Below, one piece after another: positions 16,166 to 26,121 of a stretch of DNA of 64,000 nucleotides. The first letter of the stretch is position 1. Each line of letters begins with the position of its first letter. The notes beneath the pieces are model-generated. The model did not search any database and was not told the DNA's origin. It worked only from the letters and a program-made list of their open reading frames with translations. Both the position numbers and the translations under genes were made by a program. Source of the stretch: Denitrovibrio sp. (GTDB lineage: Bacteria; Chrysiogenota; Deferribacteres; Deferribacterales; Geovibrionaceae); the NCBI GenBank assembly GCA_002869185.1, contig PKTN01000004.1:186001-250000 (forward strand). The letters run 5' to 3'.

Positions 16166-16618
16166 ATGGGTAGAATTTCCAGAGAAATCTGGCATCTTAT
16201 GCGAAAGGACTATGAGGATGGGATTTATGATCTGGGCGAACTAGCCGCCTCGCAAGGGCTTAAGATTGATACGTTGAAGAAAAAAGCTAAAGACGAAGGT
16301 TGGAGACGACCAGAATCAGACAGGACACTTCGCAAACTAAAAAACCACAGAGTGCAGATGATTGAGGCTATTTGTAACAGCACAATGGAAGGTTTGAAAA
16401 GGGCGGATGATCTACTCCATGATTGTGATTGCATTAGGGATGTAGAGGTGCACTCGAAAACGGTGAAAAACTATAAAGATATCTGTATAGGGAAATCACC
16501 TGACGAAATGCTCAAGGAGGAGCAGGTAGCAAGACCAGGTCTGGCAGAGCTTCAGGCGGAGCTTGAAAACCTTAGTGAAGAGGATATAAACGCAGTTCTT
16601 TATGAATCTGAACAATAG
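16166..16618 (+). CDS. Phage-type terminase small subunit
   Basis: This 150-residue protein begins with a HTH-like segment (RISREIWHLMRKDYEDGIYDL and LGELAASQG) followed by DTLKKKAKDEGWRR. That layout, with the recognition helix ending in a Trp-Arg-Arg, is common to small terminases of Mu-like phages (gp27 type). The start at 16166 has GGAG 6 bases before it; an upstream ATG at 16154 lacks one. The small terminase recognises DNA for packaging and stimulates TerL. It overlaps the large terminase gene by 17 bases. An acidic helical C-terminus (ELQAELENLSEEDINAVL) probably binds TerL. Confidence 0.75.
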   Translation: MGRISREIWHLMRKDYEDGIYDLGELAASQGLKIDTLKKKAKDEGWRRPESDRTLRKLKNHRVQMIEAICNSTMEGLKRADDLLHDCDCIRDVEVHSKTVKNYKDICIGKSPDEMLKEEQVARPGLAELQAELENLSEEDINAVLYESEQ

Positions 16619-18002
16619 CGATCTTAAAAAACTTTATGCTCTAAAACTCGCCAAAGGTGGTCTTATCCCTTTCACCGTGATGACCTACCGGAACTATAAG
16701 GCGAGCTGGCACCATAGGATACTTGCGAGCAAACTTATGGAGCTGGAGTCTGGAGAGATAGACCGCCTTATGGTCTTGATGCCCCCTAGACACGGTAAGA
16801 GTGAGCTTGCGTCAATCCGTTTCCCTGCGTGGTTCCTTGGTCGCCACCCAGAAAATAGAGTGATAGCTACGTCATATAGTGCGCGACTTGCTGAAAATTT
16901 TGGCAGGAAGGTGCGTGACTTGGTAGCTGATCCAAAATTCTCACTTATTTTTGGAGGTGTCGGACTTAGTGGAAAGTCGAAAGCCGCAGACAGGTGGGAG
17001 ACCACAAGTGGTGGCGGATATGTTGCAGCTGGTGTTGGTGGTTCGATAACAGGTATGGGGGGTGATCTGCTAATAGTTGATGACCCTTTCAAAAACCAAG
17101 AGGATGCTGATTCAAAGAACTATCGGGACAAGGTTTGGGACTGGTATCAATCTACCCTTTATACGCGGATAGAAAAGGGTGGCAAGATCGTTGTCATCCT
17201 TACTCGTTGGCATGAGGACGACCTCGCTGGAAGACTGCTTTCATCTGGATCTGAAAATTGGGAGGTAGTCAGTTTCCCCGCTATCGCAGAAGAGGACGAA
17301 GAGTTCAGAAGGACAGGTGAGCCACTTTGGAGAGAGAAGTACGGAATGAAGGCTCTCTCACGGATAAAGATGGCAGTGGGGACAAGGGTGTGGAACGCAC
17401 TCTATCAACAAAAACCAGCCCCTGATGATGGTGCCGTATTCAAAAAAGCTTGGTTTAGGTTGTACGACGTTGAGCCCAGTTTTGACTATATGGTGCAGTC
17501 GTGGGATATGACATTCTCAGGCGGCGCGGCATCAGACTATGTAGTTGGGCAGGTTTGGGGGGTAAAGGGTGCTGGGCGTTATTTGGTCGATCAGATTCGT
17601 GGACGAATGGACTTTATGTCTGCTGTCAGGGCACTCAGGGAGATGAGCGCAAAATACCCTCAGGCAAGAGCGAAGTATATCGAAGATAAGGCGAACGGAC
17701 CAGCCGTCATTTCGGCACTAAAGAACGAGGTGCAAGGGCTTATCCCTATTAACCCAAGAGGGAGCAAGATATCACGAGCACTCGGTATCACCCCTATGCT
17801 TGAGGCAGGTAACGTCTTTTTGAAAAAGGGCAGCTTCGCAGATGAGCTTATTGAAGAGGCGGCACTTTTCCCTGCTGGTAAGCATGACGACATGGTAGAC
17901 GCTATGACTCAGGCACTCAGCTCCACTGAGAAGAGACAAACACCTTCGGCATCCTTCGCTGGGGCTGGAAGGCAATCAGGTAAAATATTTAAACAGTACT
18001 AA
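16602..18002 (+). CDS. Phage-type terminase large subunit (packaging ATPase/nuclease)
   Basis: This 466-residue TerL drives DNA into the prohead. The N-terminal ATPase has a Walker A (PPRHGKSE, residues 61-68), a Walker B (LLIVDDPF, about 156-163) and a coupling TRWHEDD. The C-terminal RNase-H-like nuclease has its acidic residues in WDMTFSG (about 301), IEDKANG (about 360) and KHDDMVDA (about 427). All catalytic positions look intact, so the gene is not a relic. It is first of a TerL-portal pair and overlaps TerS. The matching prohead genes lie 10 kb away on the other strand. It resembles the Mu gp28 type. Confidence 0.92.
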   Translation: MNLNNSDLKKLYALKLAKGGLIPFTVMTYRNYKASWHHRILASKLMELESGEIDRLMVLMPPRHGKSELASIRFPAWFLGRHPENRVIATSYSARLAENFGRKVRDLVADPKFSLIFGGVGLSGKSKAADRWETTSGGGYVAAGVGGSITGMGGDLLIVDDPFKNQEDADSKNYRDKVWDWYQSTLYTRIEKGGKIVVILTRWHEDDLAGRLLSSGSENWEVVSFPAIAEEDEEFRRTGEPLWREKYGMKALSRIKMAVGTRVWNALYQQKPAPDDGAVFKKAWFRLYDVEPSFDYMVQSWDMTFSGGAASDYVVGQVWGVKGAGRYLVDQIRGRMDFMSAVRALREMSAKYPQARAKYIEDKANGPAVISALKNEVQGLIPINPRGSKISRALGITPMLEAGNVFLKKGSFADELIEEAALFPAGKHDDMVDAMTQALSSTEKRQTPSASFAGAGRQSGKIFKQY

Positions 18003-18012
18003 GGAGATACAA

Positions 18013-19119
18013 ATGGAAAGACTTACTAGTGTTTTAACAAAAAATATGGATATTAAAGGGACTGATACCCTTGCGAACCCCGATGTTTTGTTTGGCAAAA
18101 CAGGTGCAAATATGGGTGTCTTTGAGGAGATGCTTCAGGACGCGCATATTTATGCGAAACTCGAACAGCTTAAAGACAGGGTTTATGGTATGCAGTGGGA
18201 CGTGAGGCAGGTGGACTTTGATGATAAATCCGCTGGTGTTGCATCCTTTGTTAAAAGTTGCCTGAACGGCATGGGTATGAAGCAGATGATGCAGGATATG
18301 ATGATGGCTGTGGAGTACGGTTTTAGCGTGGTTGAAATCATCTGGAAGGAGAAGGACGGGGTTTGGCTCCCTGAAAGAGCGCTCGGTCGGAAGCCTAGCA
18401 GATTCAGCTTTAGAGGTGATGGTGGACTGGCTATGATAGACGGCATGAATAGTATCCCCCTAGAAGAAGAGTATAAATTTATCGTTCATCGAAATAGCCC
18501 AAAAAATGAGAACCCTTATGGGACGCCAGTGCTGTCGAAATGTTATTGGCCTTGGATGTTTAAAAAGGCTGGTTTTAGGTATTGGCTGACTGTGGCAGAG
18601 AAGTATGGAGTGCCAACTGTTCTTGCACTTTTTGACTCAATAGATGATGCAGACAGCAGAGTTAGAGCTAAAGAATTGGCTGAGAATCTTTATAATATTC
18701 AGTCAGATGCAGCTGTGGCTCTCGCAAATGTGGACAGTGTACAAGTGCTTGAGACTAAGGGAACATCGAAGGACTTTTCGGAGTTGGTACAGATATGTAA
18801 CACTGAGATGTCGAAAGCTATCACTGGCGAAGTACTTACAAGTGATACTGCATCAAACGGATCTTATTCTCTGTCAAAACAGCACCTTGAGACCCTTGAG
18901 GTGAAGAGTGCAAAGATAGCGAAATCCATAGCAGAGACGCTCACACATACACTTGTTAAATGGATAGTTCAATTGAATTTTGGTGATGAACCTGTGCCAG
19001 CTTTTGTGCTTGATACTAAGGCTGAGGCTAGTTGGGATATCATCAAAGATGCTCTTGAGTTAGGTTTTGATGTTGATAAGGATGAAGTTGCAAAACGTTT
19101 TGGGATTGTTCTTAAATAA
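18013..19119 (+). CDS. Portal protein, Mu gp29-like (DUF935)
   Basis: This 368-residue protein belongs to the DUF935 family, the portal of Mu-like phages, which forms the ring through which DNA enters the head. Typical segments are the N-terminal DAHIYAKLEQLKDRV, a MAVEYGFSVVEIIWK stretch with the conserved Gly-Phe-Ser, FIVHRNSPKNENPYGTP, and SLSKQHLETLE near the C-terminus. It is shorter than Mu gp29 (about 512 residues), mainly at the C-terminal end. AGGAG lies 7 bases before the ATG. No gp30 (F) head-morphogenesis gene follows; the module ends here, 82 bases before the convergent smc gene. Confidence 0.85.
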   Translation: MERLTSVLTKNMDIKGTDTLANPDVLFGKTGANMGVFEEMLQDAHIYAKLEQLKDRVYGMQWDVRQVDFDDKSAGVASFVKSCLNGMGMKQMMQDMMMAVEYGFSVVEIIWKEKDGVWLPERALGRKPSRFSFRGDGGLAMIDGMNSIPLEEEYKFIVHRNSPKNENPYGTPVLSKCYWPWMFKKAGFRYWLTVAEKYGVPTVLALFDSIDDADSRVRAKELAENLYNIQSDAAVALANVDSVQVLETKGTSKDFSELVQICNTEMSKAITGEVLTSDTASNGSYSLSKQHLETLEVKSAKIAKSIAETLTHTLVKWIVQLNFGDEPVPAFVLDTKAEASWDIIKDALELGFDVDKDEVAKRFGIVLK

Positions 19120-19201
19120 GTATATCAGGCGAATGAAATGAGTCGAAAAACGTGGAAGCACAAAATATTAACTTAAAGTAAGTCTGTCGGTGCTTACTCA
19201 C

Positions 19202-22200
19202 CTACATGGTTACGGAGAGGAGACGTGAAACACCTGGCTCCTGCATGGTTACGCCATAAAGGGAGTCAGCTTCTGCCATAGTCTTTTGGTTATGGCTGAT
19301 GATAACAAACTGGGTGTCTGCGGATAGAGTTTTGACTATACGTGTGAACCTGTCGATGTTGTTGTCATCGAGAGGTGCATCTATTTCGTCTAGGAAACAG
19401 AAAGGTGTCGGGCGATAGAGGAATAGTGCAAAAAGGAGTGTACATGCAGACATTGCCTTCTCTCCACCTGAGAGGAGGTTCATGTTTTGCAATTTTTTAC
19501 CTGGGGGCTGGACAAAGATTTCGACACCACTGTTTAGGACGTCGCTAGGGTCTGTGAGTTTCAGGTCACAGCTTCCGTTGCCGAAAAGTATGCCAAACAC
19601 TCTAGAGAAGTTCTTTTTGACCCCTTCAAAAGTTTCTAGGAATAGTGCAGAAGTGTTTTCATCCATCTCACGGATAAGCTCGTAAATCGAATTAACCGCA
19701 CTTTCAAGGTCGTCCTTTTGTTCAGTGAGGAACTCATTACGCTCCATGATCTCTTTGTACTCAGACTCAGCCGCCATATTTAGTGGCCCGAGTTCTTCTA
19801 TATCTTTTTCGATTAAATTTAGCTCAGTCTTCGCCTTATTAGGCTGGAAGTCAGAGAGATCCATTTCGAAATCTTGTATTTCAATATTAAATGTTTCAAA
19901 GAAGGCTTCTGATTGGACATTAACCTCAGTTTGGTAACGTTCCATCTTCTTTTCAGCATCGAAAACGTCATCTTCGATACTTTTGACATAGAGGTTCATC
20001 TTGTCAATATCATGGCTTAGCTCTTCTATCTCTTTCTCCATCTCTGTTATTTGAGAATCTAGTTTTAGCTTCTCTTCATTTAGAGAGTGACGTTTTTTAA
20101 TTATGTCTTGAAGGTCAGATTTTCTTTTTTCTAAGTTATCTTTTAGGGTGACGATGTCTGAGGTGATAAGCTGTGATAGTCTGTTTTTTGCTGCTGTTAG
20201 TTTTAAAGAAGATTCATCTAAATCTTTGTCAATAAACTGAAGCTCACGAGAGATAGCATTAACATTCTCTTGCACACCCCTTAGTTCAACCCTATATGAA
20301 GATAGCTCATCTCTCACATCTTCATACATATTATCTATATCTTCGAGCTTGCTTTGCATAGCCTCTTTTTCTTCTTCTTTATCAGCTATTTGTCCAGAGA
20401 GCTCTTTGTTTTGTTCTTTTAAATAGTCTACCTTTTCGATAGCTCTTTCAATCTCGTTATCTATATTTTGTATTTCACTGTCGATAATGGATGCTCTTTT
20501 TGAGAGTCTTTCGTGTTTGCTTGTTAGGTCTTCTAGGCTACGCTCTTTATCTTTAAGATCAAGGGTTGCTGTTTGTTTTTGCTCTAAGAGATCGTCCTTC
20601 TTTTCGGAGATCAGTTCTAGCTTTTCAACAAGTTCAGGTAGTTTTTCTTCAAGTTCGATAGCAGCATCTTGAGCTAATTTGAGGTCTTCAGAGTAACCAT
20701 CTATCTGCTTTTGAAGCCTGAGAACATTCTCTCTTTTATCGTCAGCTCCAGGTTTTCTATGTATGAAACCGTTTCTAACTATTTCACCAGATGCGTCTAT
20801 ATTCTCTTTGGCAAATGTCAGTAGATTATTTACGTCATCGTCAAAAACAAATCGAACCGATTGCTTTATCTCAGCGAGTATCTCTTTAACTTCATCAGAT
20901 TTTGCACGTGGAACTATTATCAGGTCACCAAGCTCACGGGTAAGCTCTTTTGAAAGATTAGGCAAGAGTAGTTGTCCGTTTAGTTTCTCGAGTATTTTTT
21001 TTATGTCGTCACTTGCGGATTCAGCTTCTAGAGCTTGTTTGAGCATATCCATTCTGCTGACTATACTTTTTACTTCAAGCCTCTTATCACTAAGCTGGGT
21101 TTCGAGCAGTGAGATTTCGTCTTTGAGTTCGTTATATTCGTCTGTGTAGTGCTCAAGTGTGTCTGCGATGGTCTCAAGCTCACGTTCAAGCCTTTCCACA
21201 TCCTTAGTCTGCTCTTCTATATTATTCTTTGCGAAGTTACTATCTTTGATTGACTCCTCTTTTTCAAGTATGAGTCGTTCTTTATCTTTTTCTGATCTGG
21301 TTAGTAGAGTTTCGTTTTGGAATATAGCGTTTCTGGTGTCTGATGCTCTTTGAGAAAGCTCGAGGTATTGGTCATCCACTGCGAACATCTCTTCTTTTAT
21401 GTCTTCACGGATACTTTCGTAGTCTGATATTTTTTCGTTAAATTCTTCTATTTTGTCTTCTATAAGCGTGAGCTTGTCACTCATCTCGGTTTTATTCTCA
21501 AGGACGTTTACTCGTCTGTCAGTAAGTTCATTAAGCTTTTTTTGGAGAAACTCAATATCTCCGTGAAGTGAATCTTTGCTCTTTTCCGCTGCTAGTATTT
21601 CGTTTTCAAGTAGTCTGACGTCAGCTTCGGTCTTTCCTGACTCAGTCTCTGCTGCGAGTATAGCTTCATTTTTACCGTTGAAATCTCTTCTGGTAGCTTG
21701 TAATTTGCTCGCTATTTCGGTCTCTTTATTAGTCAGTTTAGCAAATTTGTCAGTATAGCCTGATAGATCGATTTTTAGGGTATTGACCGTTTCGTTGATC
21801 TCTTTCAGGTCGTGGAATGATTTTGTATATTTATGATATATGATTGCCTTTGAGAGCTTTGCCTGCTTATCAGCTAGATCTCTGTATCTAACGACACGCT
21901 CAGTCTGTACGGATAGAGTCTCCATCTGTGCTCTGATCTCTGAGATGATGTCAGTTACACGGCTTAAGTTGTCCTTTGTTTGATAGAGTCTGCGTTAAGC
22001 CTCTTTTTTACGTTCTTTGAAACGCATAACACCAGCGGTCTCTTCGAAGAAGGCACGTAAGTCTTCAGGAGAGGATGAAATGATTTTTTCAACCTTCCCC
22101 TGCTCAATGATAGAGATGCTTCTGGCACCTATACCTGAGTCGTAGAATATCTCTTTGATGTCTTTGAGTCGGCATTTTTTGTTGTTAATTCGGTATTCTC

Positions 22201-22537
22201 TGTCGCCAGTGCGGTAGTGTTTTCTGGATACGGTGATCTCACTAAATGAACCCCATTTAGCTGTAAGACTCTCAGGTAGATCAGATAGAGTTAGTGAAAC
22301 CTCCGCAAAACCTGTCGCTTTACGGTGTTGTGATCCAGAGAAGATGACATCATCCATATCCGCACCACGTAGCTCTTTTGCACTCTGTTCGCCAAATATC
22401 CAACGTATAGCGTCAAGAATGTTACTCTTTCCTGAACCATTAGGTCCCACCACACATGTAATACCACCAGGGAATTCGATTACCGTCTTGTCGACGAAAG
22501 ATTTGAAGCCCTGAACGACTAAAGATTTGAATTTCAT
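19202..22537 (-). CDS. smc: SMC chromosome-segregation ATPase, interrupted by one in-frame TAA
   Basis: This frame encodes SMC, the condensin ATPase that compacts and helps segregate chromosomes. The N-terminal part has Walker A GPNGSGKSN (about residues 32-40) and the typical KERKKEA. Codon 181 is TAA (21997-21995), and the same frame continues with RRLYQTKDNLSRV, the two coiled-coil arms, a hinge around residues 490-600, the signature LSGGEKA (about 1020) and Walker B FLDEIDAP. In total there are 1,110 residues plus one stop. The stop replaces one residue, probably Glu (GAA) or Leu (TTA), in the first coiled coil. A truncated 180-residue head could not act as SMC. Either the base is an error, the gene is a fresh null, or the stop is read through. 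Confidence 0.9.
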
Positions 22538-22643
22538 TAGATATTGTTATTTCAAAAAGGATAAAAATACAAGCGAAATTGAATAGTGATTTATGGTGTT
22601 AAATGCAGAAACCTTGTGTATATTTACATAGAAGGTGTAAATA

Positions 22644-23498
22644 ATGAGAAAAGATTACGATAAAACAACAACTATAAATAAGCTTCAAACCGCTATAGAT
22701 CTTATAGAAAAAGGTGGGAATAATGACTCTGTTTCTGAAATATTGCTACAGGTCATAGGGCAGGGAGCTTGCAACTTTAACTGTGTCGCCTCTGATACTA
22801 CTTTCTTTCAAAATATTCTCGACATACTCCCTGTGCCTGTATACTACAAAGATATTTATGGGATATATGTTGGTTGCAATAATGCACTGGCGAAACTTTA
22901 TGGTAGAGAAAAGAGGGATATCATTGGGAAGACTGTATTTGATATTTTTACTCAGTCCGAAGCTCAGGTATTCTCCTATAGCGACATGGTACTTATAAAT
23001 GAAGATAGCCACGAGATGGTTGAACATAAAGGACGTTATTCTGCTATGGGTGGCACCTATTATATTATAAATAAAAAAGTTTTACTTGATTCCGATAACA
23101 CGATCATAGGTGTGCTTGGTGTTGTGAACGACATGACCGAACATAAGCAAAATGAAGAACGTGCTTGGCAGGGTGAAGCATTTTATAAATCTCTATATGA
23201 AAAATCTCCAAGACCTTGTGTAATTTTTGATAGTCTCAATAACATAGAAGATATGAATTTTTCTGCATTTCACCTTTTAGGAGAACAATCCGATTATGTC
23301 GGTGGTGATATCTCCGCGATATTTAAAAGTAATGCTGACTATGAAAAGATGATGACATCCAATGGGGAACCTGTGCAGGTGTGCCTCGTTAATGCTGAAG
23401 GTAATGAGATCGAAGCAATTGCTAGCTTGACTTTGAGTGGGCTTACTGCTGTTGAGAGGTACTCTGTATCTTTTATTATTATGGACAGTATTAAATGA
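22644..23498 (+). CDS. Double PAS-domain protein without output domain
   Basis: This 284-residue cytoplasmic protein appears to contain two PAS domains. The first spans about residues 52-165 (FFQNILDILPVPVYYKDIYG, then GVLGVVNDMTEHK, the standard PAS/PAC ending) and the second about 175-284 (YKSLYEKSPRPCVIFDS). There is no kinase, GGDEF or HTH domain, so it must act through a partner. It overlaps the FapA-like gene by 4 bases (ATGA), showing translational coupling, so the two probably act together. Ligand or cofactor cannot be read from the sequence. Confidence 0.8.
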   Translation: MRKDYDKTTTINKLQTAIDLIEKGGNNDSVSEILLQVIGQGACNFNCVASDTTFFQNILDILPVPVYYKDIYGIYVGCNNALAKLYGREKRDIIGKTVFDIFTQSEAQVFSYSDMVLINEDSHEMVEHKGRYSAMGGTYYIINKKVLLDSDNTIIGVLGVVNDMTEHKQNEERAWQGEAFYKSLYEKSPRPCVIFDSLNNIEDMNFSAFHLLGEQSDYVGGDISAIFKSNADYEKMMTSNGEPVQVCLVNAEGNEIEAIASLTLSGLTAVERYSVSFIIMDSIK

Positions 23499-24928
23499 CA
23501 GAGAACTACCAGAATATTGAATCCCATCTTGAAGAGAGTGGGCCTCAAAAAATTAAACCTTTTATAGAAATTTCTAAGGATAAAACCTCTGCAGATATTG
23601 TTATTCCTCAACATCCTCAAGTTGTCGATGTTGAAGATTTGTTAAAGGAAGCGGATGTCGTTTATGGTGTGGATTCTGAGCTTGTATCGACTATAAATAA
23701 GAGCCTTTATGATGGGTTAAAGTTGAATGAGCGGTATCAGATTGCAAGGGGTAAAAAACCTGTTTTTGGTCAGGCTGGTGAGCTCATATTGCGAACAAGC
23801 AAGCCTGAAAATGTTATCCTCTCGTCAGAAGATTTGACTCAGGTAGATTATAGAGTTTACAAACAAAAATTACTTTCATTAGCTGAAGCTGAAAAGCCTA
23901 CCGCAATGATTATCGCTCCTACAAAAGGGCATGATGGTATGAATGTTCACGGTGAACCTGTCCCAGGTGCTGATGGTGAAGAGGTAAAGCTTATTCTCGG
24001 TTCAAATGCTTATCAACAAGGAAGAAAGGTGATGAGCAAGATAGACGGGCTTATCGAATACAAGAAAGAGAGAGATGGTACAATTTATTTTGATGTATCT
24101 GAGATATACCTTGTTAAAGAGAATGTCGATTATTCGACTGGAAATATAGATTTTCCTGGTTCGGTGATAGTTAAGGGTATAATTAAGGCTGGTTTTGAGG
24201 TCAAGGCGAAGAATGAGGTTGTGGCTGATACAATCCGCGGAAAGGTTATCGCAGGCGGATCAGTTGTTGCAAAACAAGGGATTATTGGCGGTTCACATAA
24301 GGCGGATATAGAGGCTGGCGGCTCTGTATATGCAAAGTTTGTTCAAGGTGCCAATATTAATTCTGGTGATTGTGTAATTATAAAAAAATCAATTTTCAAT
24401 TCAGAGATATTTGCAGAAGATTCTATAAGGGTAGAGGGTTCTCCAGGGACTGTGGTAGGTGGGAGTCTCTTTGCCGTCAATTTTATAGAGGCGAAGGTCT
24501 TTGGATCTGAGAGTTATGCGAAGACTGAACTAGCACTTTATTCTTCAGCTAAGAGCGTTAAGACACTTAGAGAACTAATTAATAAAAGATTTAATATCTC
24601 AAAAAACCTTCTGAGGATAGATGCATACCTTGGTAACAATCGTGACTTAGTTTCAAGTAGTGCAACAGAAGATAAACGTGAGCTCATTAATAACTTAATA
24701 AAAAAACGTGACTTGCTTAGGAAAGATTTACTTGAGAAGAATAGCGAACTAAAGAAGTTACAAGCAAAGTTGACGGTGCCTATAGATGGAAGAATAGTTA
24801 TAAATAAAGAGATATGGCCAGAAGTGCGTGTTGCTGTTTCTGGAAAATTCATATTAGTAAAAGAGCTAGCTAAAAAAGGTTATTTCTTTTTCAACAAAGA
24901 TGAAGGAATAATTGAATATAAATCCTAA
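23495..24928 (+). CDS. FapA/DUF342-family protein
   Basis: This 477-residue protein has the DUF342 (FapA) layout: an N-terminal alpha/beta part with GYDG-like spacing (KGHDGMNVHGEPVPGADG, about residues 148-165), then a right-handed beta-helix. In the helix, Gly/Val repeats such as GSVIVKGIIKAGFEVKAK and AGGSVVAKQGIIGGSHKADI run from residue 220 to 340. A charged coiled-coil follows (370-430). FapA relatives are polymer-like scaffolds seen near chemotaxis and cell-division genes; the biochemical role is not settled. It is translated with the preceding PAS protein. Its stop lies one base from the stop of the convergent broken fic gene. Confidence 0.85.
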   Translation: MTENYQNIESHLEESGPQKIKPFIEISKDKTSADIVIPQHPQVVDVEDLLKEADVVYGVDSELVSTINKSLYDGLKLNERYQIARGKKPVFGQAGELILRTSKPENVILSSEDLTQVDYRVYKQKLLSLAEAEKPTAMIIAPTKGHDGMNVHGEPVPGADGEEVKLILGSNAYQQGRKVMSKIDGLIEYKKERDGTIYFDVSEIYLVKENVDYSTGNIDFPGSVIVKGIIKAGFEVKAKNEVVADTIRGKVIAGGSVVAKQGIIGGSHKADIEAGGSVYAKFVQGANINSGDCVIIKKSIFNSEIFAEDSIRVEGSPGTVVGGSLFAVNFIEAKVFGSESYAKTELALYSSAKSVKTLRELINKRFNISKNLLRIDAYLGNNRDLVSSSATEDKRELINNLIKKRDLLRKDLLEKNSELKKLQAKLTVPIDGRIVINKEIWPEVRVAVSGKFILVKELAKKGYFFFNKDEGIIEYKS

Positions 24929-24929
24929 A

Positions 24930-26021
24930 TCAAGCCTCAAGCATATTATGATTAAATATGTATCCGTCTTTAGTGTTTTTTATCAGTCCTAAATCTTCAA
25001 ACTTTTTAATATCTCTAGTTACAGTTGTTCTACTTACTTTGCCATAAAACTTAGTAAATGGTTTTTTGAGTTGTAGATCTTCTTGCTTAAAAGTGATCTG
25101 CTCATCTTTCAGGATCGATAAAAAATCGAATTGTCTTTTAATAAGAGTCTTTTCGCTAAGTAGCTTAGTTAGATAATGTGAAGATATTATATCACCCAGA
25201 AGGTTATAATTGTCATCACGTATCTTTGTTACAAGTGATTCAATTTTGGCTGAAATAAGATCTATCATAGGGTTGGGGTTTGACGTAGCATAAAACTCTG
25301 AAATACATTTATAGTATTCTTCGTGGTTCTCATTGTAGATGACAGGTAATATGTAAGGTAGTAGTTTTATATTGTTATTTCTTAGATACCAAGCTTCCAT
25401 AAGTCTTGCTGTGTAACCATTAGCATTATTGTATGGTTGTATCTTTTTTATATGCATATGCAATAGCGATGCTTTTATTATTGGGTTAAGGTCTTTTGCC
25501 TCAGTTTCAAGCCAGTCTATCAGGTTTTTAATAAGAAAATTGATGTCTAGCGGAGACCCTGGTGGAGAATAAGGAGCTGCAATCCATTTTTCATCAGCTT
25601 TTGGACCACCTTTTCGGTAACTGCCTTCTGTGTCAAGAATATTAGGTAAGCCTTTAACAAGTTCTTTATGTAAATCAGAGATTAATTCTGAGTTTAGATC
25701 TTCTGATTGTTTGTCCTTTACTAGGTTGTGTGCCATGAAAATATTTATAGTTGTTATAGCATTAGAATCTTGAGAAAAGTTGCTTCTGTCGTGCTTTACA
25801 ATCTGCATAACCTTATCAAGAGTCACAGGTGTTTTCTATATAGAAGCCTCATGATAAATTGCTTTCTCAAACATATTCTTATTAATATTTGAGATAACAT
25901 CAGGAAAAATTGGCATTCTTGAAAAAACGTTTATCGCCTCATTTAAAACTGTCAAGTCTGCTGAAATTTCAGCACTGAAGAGATATCTCCCCGAGTGAAA
26001 AGTGTTTACTTCTTTGTTCAT
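24930..26021 (-). pseudogene. Fic-domain gene broken by in-frame TAG at the inhibitory-Glu position
   Basis: Two reading frames (26021-25836 and 25826-24930) lie in the same frame, separated by a TAG at 25838-25836. Joined, they encode a 362-residue Fic protein like the one at 47105-48232. A gapless alignment places the TAG exactly on the Glu of the inhibitory motif: AIYHEASI-stop-KTPVT here against SISGTAAIEGNPIT there. The Fic motif is also degraded to QPYNNANGYTAR (about residue 194), with His to Gln, Gly to Ala and Arg to Tyr. A C-terminal winged helix (SRTTVTRDIKKFEDLGLI) remains. The downstream fragment could be made from a GTG at 25826. I read it as a decaying paralogue. Confidence 0.85.
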
Positions 26022-26121
26022 AAAAAATATACCTATTTGGAATACTTGAAATTAAATAATAATAATTATCATATTAACTATGATGATGAAATATAGTATG
26101 TGAACAGTGTATTTGCAAGAA

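Noticed and set aside
16154-19119. Terminase/portal block read as a complete prophage
   Set aside because: Only three virion genes are present, bounded by fic and smc, with no recombinase, repressor or lysis gene, so it is a module and not a prophage.
21995-22537. Programmed frameshift or selenocysteine in smc
   Set aside because: The two parts are in the same frame and the codon is TAA, not TGA; there is no slippery run.
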